Shown here one piece after another: positions 26,993 to 36,568 of a DNA stretch of 46,112 nt. The stretch is from DASUXY01 sp036377675 (GTDB lineage Bacteria > Bacillota > Bacilli > Bacillales > Amphibacillaceae), in assembly GCA_036377675.1 (NCBI GenBank), contig DASUXY010000014.1, positions 1-46,112 of the forward strand, read 5' to 3'. The notes under the pieces were generated by a model. It saw only the letters and a list, made by a program, of their open reading frames with translations. It was not told where the DNA came from and did no database searches. The position numbers and the translations under genes are program-made. Position 1 is the first letter of the stretch. Every line of letters starts with the position of its first letter.

Positions 26993-29392
26993 TTAGTTAC
27001 GTAATGGTTTTCCTTTTACTAACATGTGTTGCATACGTTGTTGCGTTAATGGTTCACCAATTAAACTTAAGAAAGCTTCACGCTCTAAATCGAGCATTAC
27101 TTGTTCATCAATGAATGAACCTTCTTTAATTCGACCACCTGACAATACATACGCTAATTTTTCGGCAATTTTCACATCGTGGTCAGATGCGTAGCCTCCA
27201 AATTGTAATGTTTTAGCACCGAGTAGCATGGCTGCATAACCTGCCTCACCAACTACTGGAATTTTTTCACATTTCGGTGCTCGATAGCCAGCATTTGCTA
27301 GTGATAACACTTTTTGTTTCGCATCGTACAATAGATGGTCTGGATTTACACTAATACCATCTTGGCGATCCAAAAATCCATTTTCACGAGCTTCAGCTGC
27401 TGACGTCGACACTTTTGCCATAGCTACCTTTTCAAAGACGCTGTTTGCGACTTTCATTAAGTCAAGATTCGCATCTTTCGGCATATTCCGAAGCATCTTC
27501 AAGTACAGTTCTTTCGTCCCTCCACCACCAGGAATGAGTCCAACACCGACTTCAACAAGCCCCATATATGTTTCAGGGGACGCTTGTATCGCTGCGGCTG
27601 GTAGTGATACTTCTGCTCCTCCACCTAAAGTCATATTAAATGGTGCTACTACAACAGGCTTTTCAGCATACTTAATGTTCATCGTCATATTTTGGAACTG
27701 ACGAATGACCATATCCAATTCAAAGAAGTTTTGATCTTGAGCTTCCATTAACATTAAAGCGAGGTTTGCTCCGACACAAAAATTACTTCCTTGATTTCCG
27801 ATCACTAACCCTTCATAGTTTTTCTCAACTTCTTCAATCGCTACGTTAACCATTTGGACAATATCTAAACCGATTGCGTTGTTTGGCGAATGAAATTCTA
27901 ATAGTGCTACCCCATCACCTAAATCTAGTAAACTAGCACCTGTATTCTTTTTAATGACACCGCTTTTATCTTTTAATCGTTGCACGTTCACTTCTTTAGG
28001 ATTAAATGTTTGTCGTTTATACGTGCCGTGATCATAGTAATATACCGTTCCATTTTCTTCTTTGTAAAATGATTCATGGCCTTCCTTTAATAGTTGTAAT
28101 ACCCAGTCAGGGACTTCACTTCCTTCATCCTGCATCCGCTCTACAGATTTGCGAAGACCAATGGCATCCCACGTTTCGAACGGACCGATTTTCCAACCAA
28201 AGCCCCATTTCATCGCTTCGTCTATGGCGACGATATCATCAGCGATCGTTCCAAGCAGTTCAGCTGAATAGATAAGGACGGGCTTTAGTATCGACCAAAC
28301 GAGGTCACCTGCTCGGTCTCCTTTTTCTCTTACAAGCGCTTTCAATTTACGCTGTGTACCTTTTTCTTGCTGTGCGAATTGCGTCGCCGCTGATTTTAAT
28401 TTTTTGCGTTCCTCATACTGCAACGTTTCTGGGTTTAATTCATAAATGACGCTTTTTCCTTTTTCTTTTTTCTTCAAGTAAAATCCTTGCCCACTCTTTG
28501 CACCTAACCAACCTTGGTCAATCATGTCATGCATAAATTGTGGAACATCGAAGATCTCTTTCTCTTCGCCTTCTACTTGATTGTACACGTTGTTTGCGAC
28601 GTGGATAAATGTATCTAACCCGACAACGTCTAGCGTGCGAAATGTTGCACTTTTTGGCCGTCCAATCATTGGACCTGTAACCGAGTCGACTTCACTAACT
28701 GTATAACCACCTTTTAACATTTCACGAACGGTTACGAGGAGCCCATAAGTTCCAATCCGATTTGCAATGAAGTTTGGAGTATCCTTTGCTTCGACAACAC
28801 CTTTACCTAACACGTCCTCTCCGAAAGATTTCATGAAAGAGAGAACTTCAGGGTCGGTGTCTTTCGTCGGTATGACTTCTAGCAATTTCAAATACCGCGG
28901 TGGGTTGAAAAAGTGTGTTCCGAGAAAATGTTTCCGAAAATCTTCGGAACAGTCTTCAGCCATTGCTTCGATCGAAATCCCTGATGTATTTGAGCTCACA
29001 ATCGTCCCTTCTCGACGGGCTTGATCAACTTGTGCAAACACTTTTTTCTTTATATCTAAATTTTCTACAACGACTTCGATAATCCAATCTACTTCTGCTA
29101 ATTTGTCCATATCATCTTCCATATTACCGATTTCAATTAAATCTAAACTTTCTTTCGTTGTAATCGGTGAAGGTTTTTGCTTTAAAAGTGCCTGTTTACT
29201 TTGAGCAGCAATTCGGTTACGCACAGACCAATCGTCTAATGTTAACCCTTTTTTCTTTTCTTCATCTGTCAGCTCACGTGGCACGATATCAAGCATAATC
29301 GTCTTAATTCCTATGTTTGCTAAATGAGCAGCAATTCCGGAACCCATAACACCTGAACCTAGTACTGCGGCTCGCCTGATTGATCGTTTCAT
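26993..29392 (-). CDS. fadN: FadN: 3-hydroxyacyl-CoA dehydrogenase/enoyl-CoA hydratase
   Basis: A 799-residue bifunctional beta-oxidation enzyme. Domains in order: NAD-binding 3-hydroxyacyl-CoA dehydrogenase (VLGSGVMGSGIAAHLAN near residue 9), its C-terminal helical domain (IANRIGTYG), then an enoyl-CoA hydratase/isomerase domain after about residue 490 (oxyanion-hole stretch NFCVGANL and GGGAEVSLPAAA). This order, dehydrogenase first, is that of the Gram-positive YusL/FadN type and the reverse of E. coli FadB. The start is ATG 29392 with GGGGG 8 nt upstream. An in-frame ATG at 29410 lacks a ribosome site. First gene of the operon. Confidence 0.94.
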   Translation of the reverse strand: MKRSIRRAAVLGSGVMGSGIAAHLANIGIKTIMLDIVPRELTDEEKKKGLTLDDWSVRNRIAAQSKQALLKQKPSPITTKESLDLIEIGNMEDDMDKLAEVDWIIEVVVENLDIKKKVFAQVDQARREGTIVSSNTSGISIEAMAEDCSEDFRKHFLGTHFFNPPRYLKLLEVIPTKDTDPEVLSFMKSFGEDVLGKGVVEAKDTPNFIANRIGTYGLLVTVREMLKGGYTVSEVDSVTGPMIGRPKSATFRTLDVVGLDTFIHVANNVYNQVEGEEKEIFDVPQFMHDMIDQGWLGAKSGQGFYLKKKEKGKSVIYELNPETLQYEERKKLKSAATQFAQQEKGTQRKLKALVREKGDRAGDLVWSILKPVLIYSAELLGTIADDIVAIDEAMKWGFGWKIGPFETWDAIGLRKSVERMQDEGSEVPDWVLQLLKEGHESFYKEENGTVYYYDHGTYKRQTFNPKEVNVQRLKDKSGVIKKNTGASLLDLGDGVALLEFHSPNNAIGLDIVQMVNVAIEEVEKNYEGLVIGNQGSNFCVGANLALMLMEAQDQNFFELDMVIRQFQNMTMNIKYAEKPVVVAPFNMTLGGGAEVSLPAAAIQASPETYMGLVEVGVGLIPGGGGTKELYLKMLRNMPKDANLDLMKVANSVFEKVAMAKVSTSAAEARENGFLDRQDGISVNPDHLLYDAKQKVLSLANAGYRAPKCEKIPVVGEAGYAAMLLGAKTLQFGGYASDHDVKIAEKLAYVLSGGRIKEGSFIDEQVMLDLEREAFLSLIGEPLTQQRMQHMLVKGKPLRN

Positions 29393-29414
29393 TTTATATC
29401 CCCCAATCATTTTT

Positions 29415-29432
29415 TGAATGAATACTCATTCA
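29415..29432. promoter_or_regulatory. FadR operator
   Basis: TGAATGAATACTCATTCA matches, at every position, the B. subtilis FadR consensus that I recall (TGAATGAWTANTCATTCA). FadR (TetR family) represses beta-oxidation genes until long-chain acyl-CoA binds it. The site ends 23 nt upstream of the fadN start, placing it at the transcription start or early leader. Confidence 0.93.
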
Positions 29433-29613
29433 TTTTACTGTAAAAATAAAAGGCAGTCTCATCTACCTACTTCATAGTATAAAATATTTTCTAACATTTC
29501 GCAATAAAAAAATGAAAAAATAATTGATTTTAATCTGTCATGCCCAATCCTTCGTGTTTGCGAGTCGTTTTTATTTTTTTTCCATCGTTTAGAGAACATA
29601 AAGATGAAAGGGT

Positions 29614-29665
29614 AAGGGGCTAGCTCAAAAATAATTGGATGATGATCGTTTTTTGAGCAGCCCTT
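29614..29665 (-). terminator. Terminator of argS
   Basis: AAGGGCTGCTCAAAAA pairs with TTTTTGAGCTAGCCCCTT (minus strand, small bulge) around a loop of about 18 nt; it lies about 33 nt past the argS stop. Confidence 0.65.
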
Positions 29666-29697
29666 TTCCTTCTTTTCTTTTTCATAATGTCGATGGA

Positions 29698-31368
29698 TTA
29701 CATACTTTCTGGAGCACTAACTCCTATTAATCGCAAAGCGTTGACAATTGTAATTTGCACCGCTTGCATCAGTGCGATTCGAGCTTGCGTTCGTTGTAAA
29801 CCATCGGCGTCCAATACTTTTTCTGCATTGTAAAAGCGGTGGAGTGCACTGGATACATCGAATACATATTGTGTTAAGCGATGTGGCGTCCGATTCTGAG
29901 CAGCATCCGCTACAACTTGGGGGAATTCGCCTAATGCTTTTAAGATGTCAATTTCCTTTTCGGAAGTCAGCAGTGATGCATCATATGCCCCATCGAGATC
30001 ATACCCTTGTTCAACTGCTTGCTTTAACATCGTGCAAATACGAGCATGTGCATATTGGACATAGTAAACTGGGTTTTCGTTTGATTGCGAACGAGCTAAA
30101 TCCATATCAAAATCGAGGTGAGAGTCAGCTGAACGCATAATGAAAAAATAACGCATGGCATCTTTTCCGACTTCTTCCATTAATTGTTGCAGAGTAATCG
30201 CTTTTCCTGTTCGTTTACTCATCGTTACTCGTTCGCCATTTTCAAATAAGTTAACCATTTGAATGATTTGAACTTCAAGCATATCTTTATCATATCCGAG
30301 CGCTTGGATGGCAGCTTGCATACGCGGAATATACCCATGATGATCAGCGCCCCATATGTTAATTAACGTATCGAAACCTCGTTCAAGCTTATTGTGATGA
30401 TAAGCGATGTCTGGAGTTAAATATGTATACGTTCCATCCGATTTAATTAACACTCGGTCTTTATCGTCGTCGAAGTCTGTCGTCCGAAACCAAGTGGCGC
30501 CGTCTTTTTCGTAAGTAACACCGTTCTTTTGTAACAATTCGAGAACACGATCAATACGGCCACTTTCATAAAGAGACGTTTCTGAAAACCAATGATCGAA
30601 TGATACACCAAAACGATCTAAATCCTTTTCTATTTTTTTCAATTCGTAAGCTAAGCTATGTTCTCGGAAGTACGCTAACCGTTCATCTTTTTGAGCCGTT
30701 ACCCATTGATCTCCATCTTTTGCGGCGATTGTTTGACCGAGCTGAATAATATCTTGACCAAAATAGCCGTCTTCAGGCATTTGAGCATCTTTCCCTAACG
30801 CTTGCATATAACGTGCCTCGACAGATTGGGCTAAATTATCAATTTGGTTTCCAGCATCGTTAATGTAGTATTCTCGCTCTACTTCATAGCCAGCAGCTTC
30901 TAAAATATTGCATAATGAATCACCAACAGCAGCGCCACGTGCATGACCTAAATGTAAGTCTCCTGTTGGGTTAGCGGAAACGAACTCTACTTGAATTTTA
31001 TGTCCTTCGCCGATGTTCGTTTTACCATAATCATCTTTAGCTGCTAAAATCGTTGGAATGAGCGGTGTTAAATATTGATGATTCATAAAAATATTAATAA
31101 AACCTGGGCCGGCAATATCTATTTTTTCAATGGATACTGTTTTCATGTCGATCATTTCTACAATTTCCTCGGCGATTTTCCGTGGGGCTTTCTTGGCAAT
31201 TCCCGCTAATTGCATCGCTATATTTGTAGCAAAATCTCCATGCGTTTTATTCGTAGGCTTTTCTAAAATGACCGTGGGTACCTCGTCTGCTTGCGCTACA
31301 TTCGCCTGAATGACGGCATGTTTAATTTCCTTTTTAATCGCTTCTTCTGTTTTTTGTAAAATATTCAT
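29698..31368 (-). CDS. argS: Arginyl-tRNA synthetase
   Basis: A 556-residue class I tRNA synthetase. The N-terminal Add1 domain is followed by the HIGH-type motif HLGHARGAAVGD near residue 132, the KMSK-type motif MSKRTGK, and the DALR anticodon-binding domain ending in RLIGVSAPESM. Length fits bacterial ArgS. The ATG at 31368 has GGAGGA upstream. It appears monocistronic. It is an intact essential gene, a useful check on sequence quality nearby. Confidence 0.96.
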   Translation of the reverse strand: MNILQKTEEAIKKEIKHAVIQANVAQADEVPTVILEKPTNKTHGDFATNIAMQLAGIAKKAPRKIAEEIVEMIDMKTVSIEKIDIAGPGFINIFMNHQYLTPLIPTILAAKDDYGKTNIGEGHKIQVEFVSANPTGDLHLGHARGAAVGDSLCNILEAAGYEVEREYYINDAGNQIDNLAQSVEARYMQALGKDAQMPEDGYFGQDIIQLGQTIAAKDGDQWVTAQKDERLAYFREHSLAYELKKIEKDLDRFGVSFDHWFSETSLYESGRIDRVLELLQKNGVTYEKDGATWFRTTDFDDDKDRVLIKSDGTYTYLTPDIAYHHNKLERGFDTLINIWGADHHGYIPRMQAAIQALGYDKDMLEVQIIQMVNLFENGERVTMSKRTGKAITLQQLMEEVGKDAMRYFFIMRSADSHLDFDMDLARSQSNENPVYYVQYAHARICTMLKQAVEQGYDLDGAYDASLLTSEKEIDILKALGEFPQVVADAAQNRTPHRLTQYVFDVSSALHRFYNAEKVLDADGLQRTQARIALMQAVQITIVNALRLIGVSAPESM

Positions 31369-31540
31369 TCACGAATTCCTCCTCCAAATCCATTCTTATA
31401 AAACAAACCTTTTGACAAGGATAAAATATGTAATCGATATACGTGAAGTGATTTCCCGTCATTCATTATAACAAAGATCTTCGACTCGTAGGAACAAGAA
31501 CAAATTGAAAATATTTCCGTTCACTTTCGCATACAAAAAT

Positions 31541-31561
31541 TGACCCCGTCATCCGGGGTCA
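31541..31561 (-). terminator. Terminator of the copper operon
   Basis: TGACCCCG/CGGGGTCA stem with a 5-nt loop, then AATTTTTG on the minus strand, 9 nt after the copZ stop. Confidence 0.88.
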
Positions 31562-31570
31562 GTTTCTCTA

Positions 31571-31774
31571 TTAAACGACATCATAACCTTGATCTTCAAT
31601 CGCTTCATTCATTTTTTCAACCGTTACTTTTGAGTCATCATACGTAACGTCAACTTTTCCATCATCTAAATGAACAGTTACATCTGTGATGCCATTTAAA
31701 GATTCAAGAGCACCTTTAACCGCTTTTTCACAATGTCCACAAGTCATTCCCGTTACATTAATCGTCGTTTTCAT
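31571..31774 (-). CDS. copZ: Copper chaperone CopZ
   Basis: A 67-residue heavy-metal-associated domain protein that carries Cu(I) to the CopA ATPase. The Cu-binding motif is GMTCGHC (Cys12, Cys15). The whole protein is a single HMA fold of normal length. The start has AAAAGGAG. It lies about 100 nt downstream of copA, in the order csoR-copA-copZ. Confidence 0.95.
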   Translation of the reverse strand: MKTTINVTGMTCGHCEKAVKGALESLNGITDVTVHLDDGKVDVTYDDSKVTVEKMNEAIEDQGYDVV

Positions 31775-31877
31775 TCGTAAAAACTCCTTTTATATTCATT
31801 TATATATTTTTTATGTGTAGTTTTATTTTTTCATACATATGCACACATGTAAATAGAATTCGCTTCTCCTTTACTCA

Positions 31878-34262
31878 TTAGAGCTTTACGCGTTTTAAGC
31901 GCAGAGAGTTCGTCACCACACTAACTGAACTAAAGGCCATCGCTGCTCCAGCAATCCACGGGGCGAGTAAACCAGCGGCAGCAATTGGAATTCCCGCTGT
32001 ATTATAAGCAAACGCCCAAAATAAGTTTTGCTTAATATTTTTTATCGTTGCATGGCTCATCTTAATCGCCTTCGGTATGAGGAGTAAATCTCCGCCGAGA
32101 AGCGTAATGTCTGCTGCTTCAATCGCCACTTCTGTACCTGTTCCGATCGCGATACCGATGTCAGCTGTCGCAAGGGCTGGGGCATCATTAATTCCGTCCC
32201 CAACCATAGCCACTTTCTTACCTTGTGATTGGATTTCTTTCACTTTCGCTGCTTTCTCCTCAGGTAATACTTCGGCAATGACGTGGTCAATCCCTACTTG
32301 CTCGGCAATTGCCTCAGCAGTCCGTCGGTTATCACCTGTTAACATGATCACATCTATGTCGTTTCGTTTCAATTGGTGGATTGCTTCTTGTGCGGTATCT
32401 TTTACTGTATCCGCAACGGCAATAATGCCACGATATTCGTGATTGACAGCAAGAAGCATCGCTGTTTTACCGTCTGTTTCATATTGAACGAGCTCATCTT
32501 CAGCTTGCTCAACGGTGACTCCATAATCGTTCATTAATTTTCTCGTACCAACAACAACTTCCTGACCTTTAATTTTTGCAAAAATACCGTGGCCGGGAAT
32601 GGCAGAGAACTCGTCCACGTCTAGAAAAGAAACATCTTTTTCTTCTGCATAAGCGACGATTGAACTCGCTAACGGATGTTCCGATCCGTATTCAGCACTT
32701 GCAAGTAATTGTAACGCTTCTTCATCACCTGTAAAGTCGGTCACTTCAGGTTTTCCTTTCGTAATCGTTCCCGTCTTATCTAAAATAACGGTATTTAATT
32801 GGTGGGTACGCTCTAAATGTTCGCCACCTTTAAACAAAACTCCATGTTCAGCCGCTTTCCCCGTTCCGACCATAATTGACGTCGGAGTTGCTAGCCCTAA
32901 CGCACACGGACAAGCAATGACGAGAACAGCGATGGACGCTTTTAAAGCAAGTTCGACGTTACCAGGAGAGACAATCGTCATCCAGACAATAAATGTCACG
33001 ATAGCAATTCCGACGACAATCGGTACAAAATAGCCCGAAATGACATCGGCCATTCGTTGGATAGGAGCTTTTGACCCCTGGGCATCTTCAACCGCTTTTA
33101 CAATAGATGCTAAAGCTGTATCTTTACCAACTTTAGTCGCTTCCATTTCGATGGCACCGTTTTTATTTAATGTTGCGCCAATAAGAGCGGCACCTTCCTC
33201 TTTTTCAATCGGGATCGATTCACCAGTAATCATCGATTCATCAACGGCTGTTCGCCCTTTGATAACTGTTCCATCTACAGGTATTTTTTCACCGGGTTTT
33301 ACGATTAGTGTATCTCCGACGACTACTTCTTGTAAAGGAACCATCACTTCTTTTCCATTTCTTCGAACGCGAGCTTGTTTCGCTTGTAAGTCAAGTAGCT
33401 TGGAGATCGCTTCTGTCGTTTTTCCTTTTGCGTTCATCTCCAAGTATTTTCCAAATAATATTAAGGTAATTAAAATCGCACTCGTTTCAAAATATAAGTG
33501 AGGTTCATAGCTTGGGTTACCGATTGTACGAATCGCTTCATATAAACTATAAAAATACGCAGCGCTCGTTCCGAGAGCAACTAACACATCCATATTCGCG
33601 CTTTTCGTTCGCAAGTTATTGTAAGCGCCAACGTAAAATTGCCAGCCGATTACAAATTGAACGGGAGTTGCTAATATAAATTGAAACCACGGATTCATAA
33701 AAATATCCGGTAGTGCAACCCCAAATAAATGATCCAACATCGTTATTAAAAGAGGAATCGACAGAAGGGATGAAACAATGAGTTTCACTTTCATCTGCTT
33801 TAATTCTTTTTCTTTGTATGTTTCTTTTCCTTCTGTATCCATGCGTTGTTTTGCGTCGTAACCTAAGGTTTGTATTTTTTCAATAATCGCTTCTTCCTCG
33901 ATGAGTCCTGGATTATAGTGTAATGTAGCTGTTTCATTCGCTAAGTTTACCGTTGCTTTTTCAATACCTTGTTGCTTATTGAGTACTTTTTCAACGCGTG
34001 TTGAGCAGGCTGCACATGTCATGCCGAACACATCTAATTCCATACGTTCCGTTTGAATTCCATAACCGAGCTTTTCTATTTTGTTCGTAATTTCATCAAT
34101 GGATGTTTGCTTCGGGTCATAATCAACAGTAGCTACTTCTGTCGTCAAGTTAACTTGTGCATCGACGCCATCCATTTTATTCAGAACCTTTTCAACGCGT
34201 GATGAACAAGCAGAACATGTCATGCCTGTTACGCCAATCGAGGTATGTTGAGTATCTGTCAT
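31878..34262 (-). CDS. copA: Copper-exporting P1B-type ATPase CopA
   Basis: A 794-residue Cu(I) efflux pump. Two N-terminal HMA domains (GMTCSAC with C16/C19 and GMTCAAC with C83/C86), transmembrane Cu-site ACPCALGLATP, actuator loop TGES, phosphorylation site DKTGTITKGKP, and hinge GDGINDAPAL are all intact. It exports excess cytosolic copper delivered by CopZ. It follows csoR by about 20 nt. Confidence 0.96.
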   Translation of the reverse strand: MTDTQHTSIGVTGMTCSACSSRVEKVLNKMDGVDAQVNLTTEVATVDYDPKQTSIDEITNKIEKLGYGIQTERMELDVFGMTCAACSTRVEKVLNKQQGIEKATVNLANETATLHYNPGLIEEEAIIEKIQTLGYDAKQRMDTEGKETYKEKELKQMKVKLIVSSLLSIPLLITMLDHLFGVALPDIFMNPWFQFILATPVQFVIGWQFYVGAYNNLRTKSANMDVLVALGTSAAYFYSLYEAIRTIGNPSYEPHLYFETSAILITLILFGKYLEMNAKGKTTEAISKLLDLQAKQARVRRNGKEVMVPLQEVVVGDTLIVKPGEKIPVDGTVIKGRTAVDESMITGESIPIEKEEGAALIGATLNKNGAIEMEATKVGKDTALASIVKAVEDAQGSKAPIQRMADVISGYFVPIVVGIAIVTFIVWMTIVSPGNVELALKASIAVLVIACPCALGLATPTSIMVGTGKAAEHGVLFKGGEHLERTHQLNTVILDKTGTITKGKPEVTDFTGDEEALQLLASAEYGSEHPLASSIVAYAEEKDVSFLDVDEFSAIPGHGIFAKIKGQEVVVGTRKLMNDYGVTVEQAEDELVQYETDGKTAMLLAVNHEYRGIIAVADTVKDTAQEAIHQLKRNDIDVIMLTGDNRRTAEAIAEQVGIDHVIAEVLPEEKAAKVKEIQSQGKKVAMVGDGINDAPALATADIGIAIGTGTEVAIEAADITLLGGDLLLIPKAIKMSHATIKNIKQNLFWAFAYNTAGIPIAAAGLLAPWIAGAAMAFSSVSVVTNSLRLKRVKL

Positions 34263-34283
34263 CTGTCACTCCACCTCTTTCTT

Positions 34284-34583
34284 TCATTTCGAAAATTGTT
34301 TAACAACTTCTAACAATTCATTAATTGCTTTTTCTCCGTCCCCCGATTTAATTGCGGTACTGACGCAATGTTTCGTATGACGTTCTAGCAATGAGAAGCC
34401 AACCTTTTGTAACGCTTGCTGAATGGCACTAATTTGGATTAATATATCTACACAATAGCGATCGTCTTCAATCATCTTCTGAATGCCTCGCACTTGACCT
34501 TCCACGCGCCTCAGACGATTGACGAGAGCTTTTTTTTCGTTCGTTGTTCGTGGCTTTACTGGTTTTTTATTCGGTTGCTCCAC
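34284..34583 (-). CDS. csoR: Copper-sensing repressor CsoR
   Basis: A 99-residue all-helical repressor. The Cu(I) ligands Cys44, His69 and Cys73 (RYCVDIL; ERHTKHC) sit within one residue of the B. subtilis CsoR positions I recall, which separates it from nickel, formaldehyde or persulfide paralogues. Copper binding releases it from DNA. The start is GTG 34583 after AAAGGATG. An operator overlaps the region just upstream, so the operon is autoregulated. Confidence 0.94.
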   Translation of the reverse strand: MEQPNKKPVKPRTTNEKKALVNRLRRVEGQVRGIQKMIEDDRYCVDILIQISAIQQALQKVGFSLLERHTKHCVSTAIKSGDGEKAINELLEVVKQFSK

Positions 34584-34610
34584 GGCGTCACATCCTTTCT
34601 TATCTATAAA

Positions 34611-34630
34611 TACTATACCCCCCTATCGTA
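34611..34630 (-). promoter_or_regulatory. CsoR operator
   Basis: The minus strand reads TACGATAGGGGGGTATAGTA, very close to the B. subtilis copZA operator I recall (TAC-N5-GGGGGTAT-GTA). It lies 28-47 nt upstream of the csoR start. Confidence 0.82.
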
Positions 34631-34731
34631 TATAAAGCAAGTATAATACTTTTAAAAAACAATGTTTATTTTTGAAATCGCGACTAAAATGAACAGATGC
34701 TCATTTTTAAATCGTAATGATTCCTATTTAC

Positions 34732-34751
34732 AAATCGTAACCATTACGGTA
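34732..34751 (+). promoter_or_regulatory. Zur box upstream of znuA
   Basis: AAATCGTAACCATTACGGTA is an imperfect inverted repeat matching the Zur/Fur-family operator pattern TCGTAATNATTACGA. A second half-matching copy, TAAATCGTAATGATT, lies at 34708-34722. The main site lies 34-53 nt upstream of the TTG start, suitable for repression when zinc is plentiful. Confidence 0.82.
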
Positions 34752-34784
34752 AAATAAAATATTATACAATGAGGAGGAAGTCGG

Positions 34785-35732
34785 TTGCGAAAAAAATTAA
34801 TCTTTGCATCGATCATCATGATCTTTTCATTGATGACTGGGTGTAGCAAAACAACAGACGAAGACAAACAATCTACCACTTTAACCGTTTATACGTCGAT
34901 TTATCCCATTCATTATGTTGTCGAACAAATCGGTGGCGAGGCGATTGATGTCCATTCTGTTTATCCACCAGGAGTTGATGCTCACACATATGAACCTACT
35001 ACGCGTGAAATGATAAATATCGCAAAAGGAGATGCCTTTTTTTATATGGGCGCAGGAATGGAAGGTTTTGCTGACCAAGCGAAAAAAACATTAGCGAACG
35101 AAGATATTCAATTTATTGAAATCGCTGCAAAGGACAAAACACTTTTCCTCAAAAGTGACGATAGTAACCATCATGAAGGCGATTATAGTGAAGATGATCA
35201 CGATCATGGCGATTACGATCCACACATTTGGTTCGATCCGTTACGGATGATTCAAGTAGCTGAAATCGTCACGGGGGAATTGGCCGCCTTAGCACCAAAT
35301 CATGAAAAAACATTTCAGCACAATCTTGAAATAGTAACCGAACAATTAACGAACTTAAATGAACAATACGAAGAGACGCTCCAAACAAAAAAGAACAAAC
35401 AGTTGCTCGTCGCCCATGCTGCCTACGGATATTGGGAAGAACGTTATGGAATTGAACAAATCCCGATTAGTGGATTGTCAACGAGTGATGAACCATCACA
35501 AAAAGAATTAGCAGACATCGTTACATTTGCCAAAAAGAATGAGTTACAATTCGTTATTTTCGAGCAGACGGGTACCGATAAAGTTTCTGAAATCATCCGC
35601 GAACATCTGGGTGCCGAAGGTCTTCGTATTCACAATTTAGAGTCATTAACGGATGAAGATATCGTACGTGAAGCAGATTACCTATCGATTATGAAAGAAA
35701 ATCTTAACGTCCTTGACCAAGCTCTTAAGTGA
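34785..35732 (+). CDS. znuA: Zinc-binding lipoprotein ZnuA (AdcA type)
   Basis: A 315-residue zinc-binding lipoprotein of the cluster A-I family that captures Zn(II) outside the membrane. The lipobox LMTGC has Cys20. A His/Asp-rich loop (HHEGDYSEDDHDHGDYDPH, about residues 128-146) is the zinc-gathering loop that distinguishes zinc from manganese binders. The start is TTG at 34785, supported by GAGGAGGA 6 nt upstream; no ATG or GTG fits better. First gene of znuA-znuC-znuB-zur. Confidence 0.93.
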   Translation: MRKKLIFASIIMIFSLMTGCSKTTDEDKQSTTLTVYTSIYPIHYVVEQIGGEAIDVHSVYPPGVDAHTYEPTTREMINIAKGDAFFYMGAGMEGFADQAKKTLANEDIQFIEIAAKDKTLFLKSDDSNHHEGDYSEDDHDHGDYDPHIWFDPLRMIQVAEIVTGELAALAPNHEKTFQHNLEIVTEQLTNLNEQYEETLQTKKNKQLLVAHAAYGYWEERYGIEQIPISGLSTSDEPSQKELADIVTFAKKNELQFVIFEQTGTDKVSEIIREHLGAEGLRIHNLESLTDEDIVREADYLSIMKENLNVLDQALK

Positions 35733-35794
35733 AACAACGCTTGAAAATTTGATGATGGACGACGTATGATGACTGTAATATTAGAGGTGAACAG

Positions 35795-36550
35795 ATGACA
35801 CAAACAATCGTATCATTAAAAAACATTCATTACACATATGAAAAAAAACCTGTCTTACAACAGGTCAACCTCGAGATTAAACGAGGGATGTTCATGGGGT
35901 TGGTCGGTCCAAATGGCGGAGGAAAAACGACGTTAATAAAAATTATTTTAGGGTTAATAAAGCCTGATTATGGAACGGTTGAATTGTTTCAACAACCGAT
36001 TGAACAATTTAAAGACTGGCACCGGATCGGTTTTGTCTCTCAAAAATCAAACACTTTTAATAAAGGGTTTCCTGCAACGGTTTACGAAGTTGTCGCGATG
36101 GGACTGACAGCTAAAATAGGTTACTTCAAATTTCTTAAACGACAGCATAAGGGGAAAATTGTTGAAGCGATTGATCAAGTCGGTATGAGTGATTATATTC
36201 ATCAAAATATCGGTCATTTATCAGGGGGACAGCAACAACGTATTTTTATTGCTCGGGCACTCGTCAGCGACCCCGATGTATTAATATTTGATGAACCGAC
36301 GGTAGGTATTGATGTTGAAAATGTCCGTCGTTTGTATGACTTACTCGGAACGTTAAATAAGGACAAAAACATCACTCTATTGCTTGTAACTCACGATACA
36401 GGAACGATAACGAAACACGCTTCCCATATCGTCTGTTTAAATAGAACATTACATTTCCATGGAGATTCCGATAAATATTCTTCCTTAACAGAGCAAGATC
36501 TTACGGCGATTTATGGGCATCCGGTGCATATTGTGAAGCATGATCACTAA
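35795..36550 (+). CDS. znuC: Zinc ABC transporter ATPase ZnuC
   Basis: A 251-residue ATPase with Walker A GPNGGGKTT near residue 37, signature LSGGQQQRIFIARAL, Walker B VLIFDEPTVGID and switch VTHD. It energises zinc import with ZnuB. The short His-containing tail (HPVHIVKHDH) is common in zinc transporters. It follows znuA by about 60 nt and has a GGTG ribosome site. Confidence 0.93.
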   Translation: MTQTIVSLKNIHYTYEKKPVLQQVNLEIKRGMFMGLVGPNGGGKTTLIKIILGLIKPDYGTVELFQQPIEQFKDWHRIGFVSQKSNTFNKGFPATVYEVVAMGLTAKIGYFKFLKRQHKGKIVEAIDQVGMSDYIHQNIGHLSGGQQQRIFIARALVSDPDVLIFDEPTVGIDVENVRRLYDLLGTLNKDKNITLLLVTHDTGTITKHASHIVCLNRTLHFHGDSDKYSSLTEQDLTAIYGHPVHIVKHDH

Positions 36551-36568
36551 GATGAGAGGAGCATATAC

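Noticed and set aside
33040..33501. A 153-codon plus-strand open frame inside copA.
   Set aside because: Antisense to conserved membrane and catalytic segments of CopA; composition is that of a shadow frame and there is no ribosome site.
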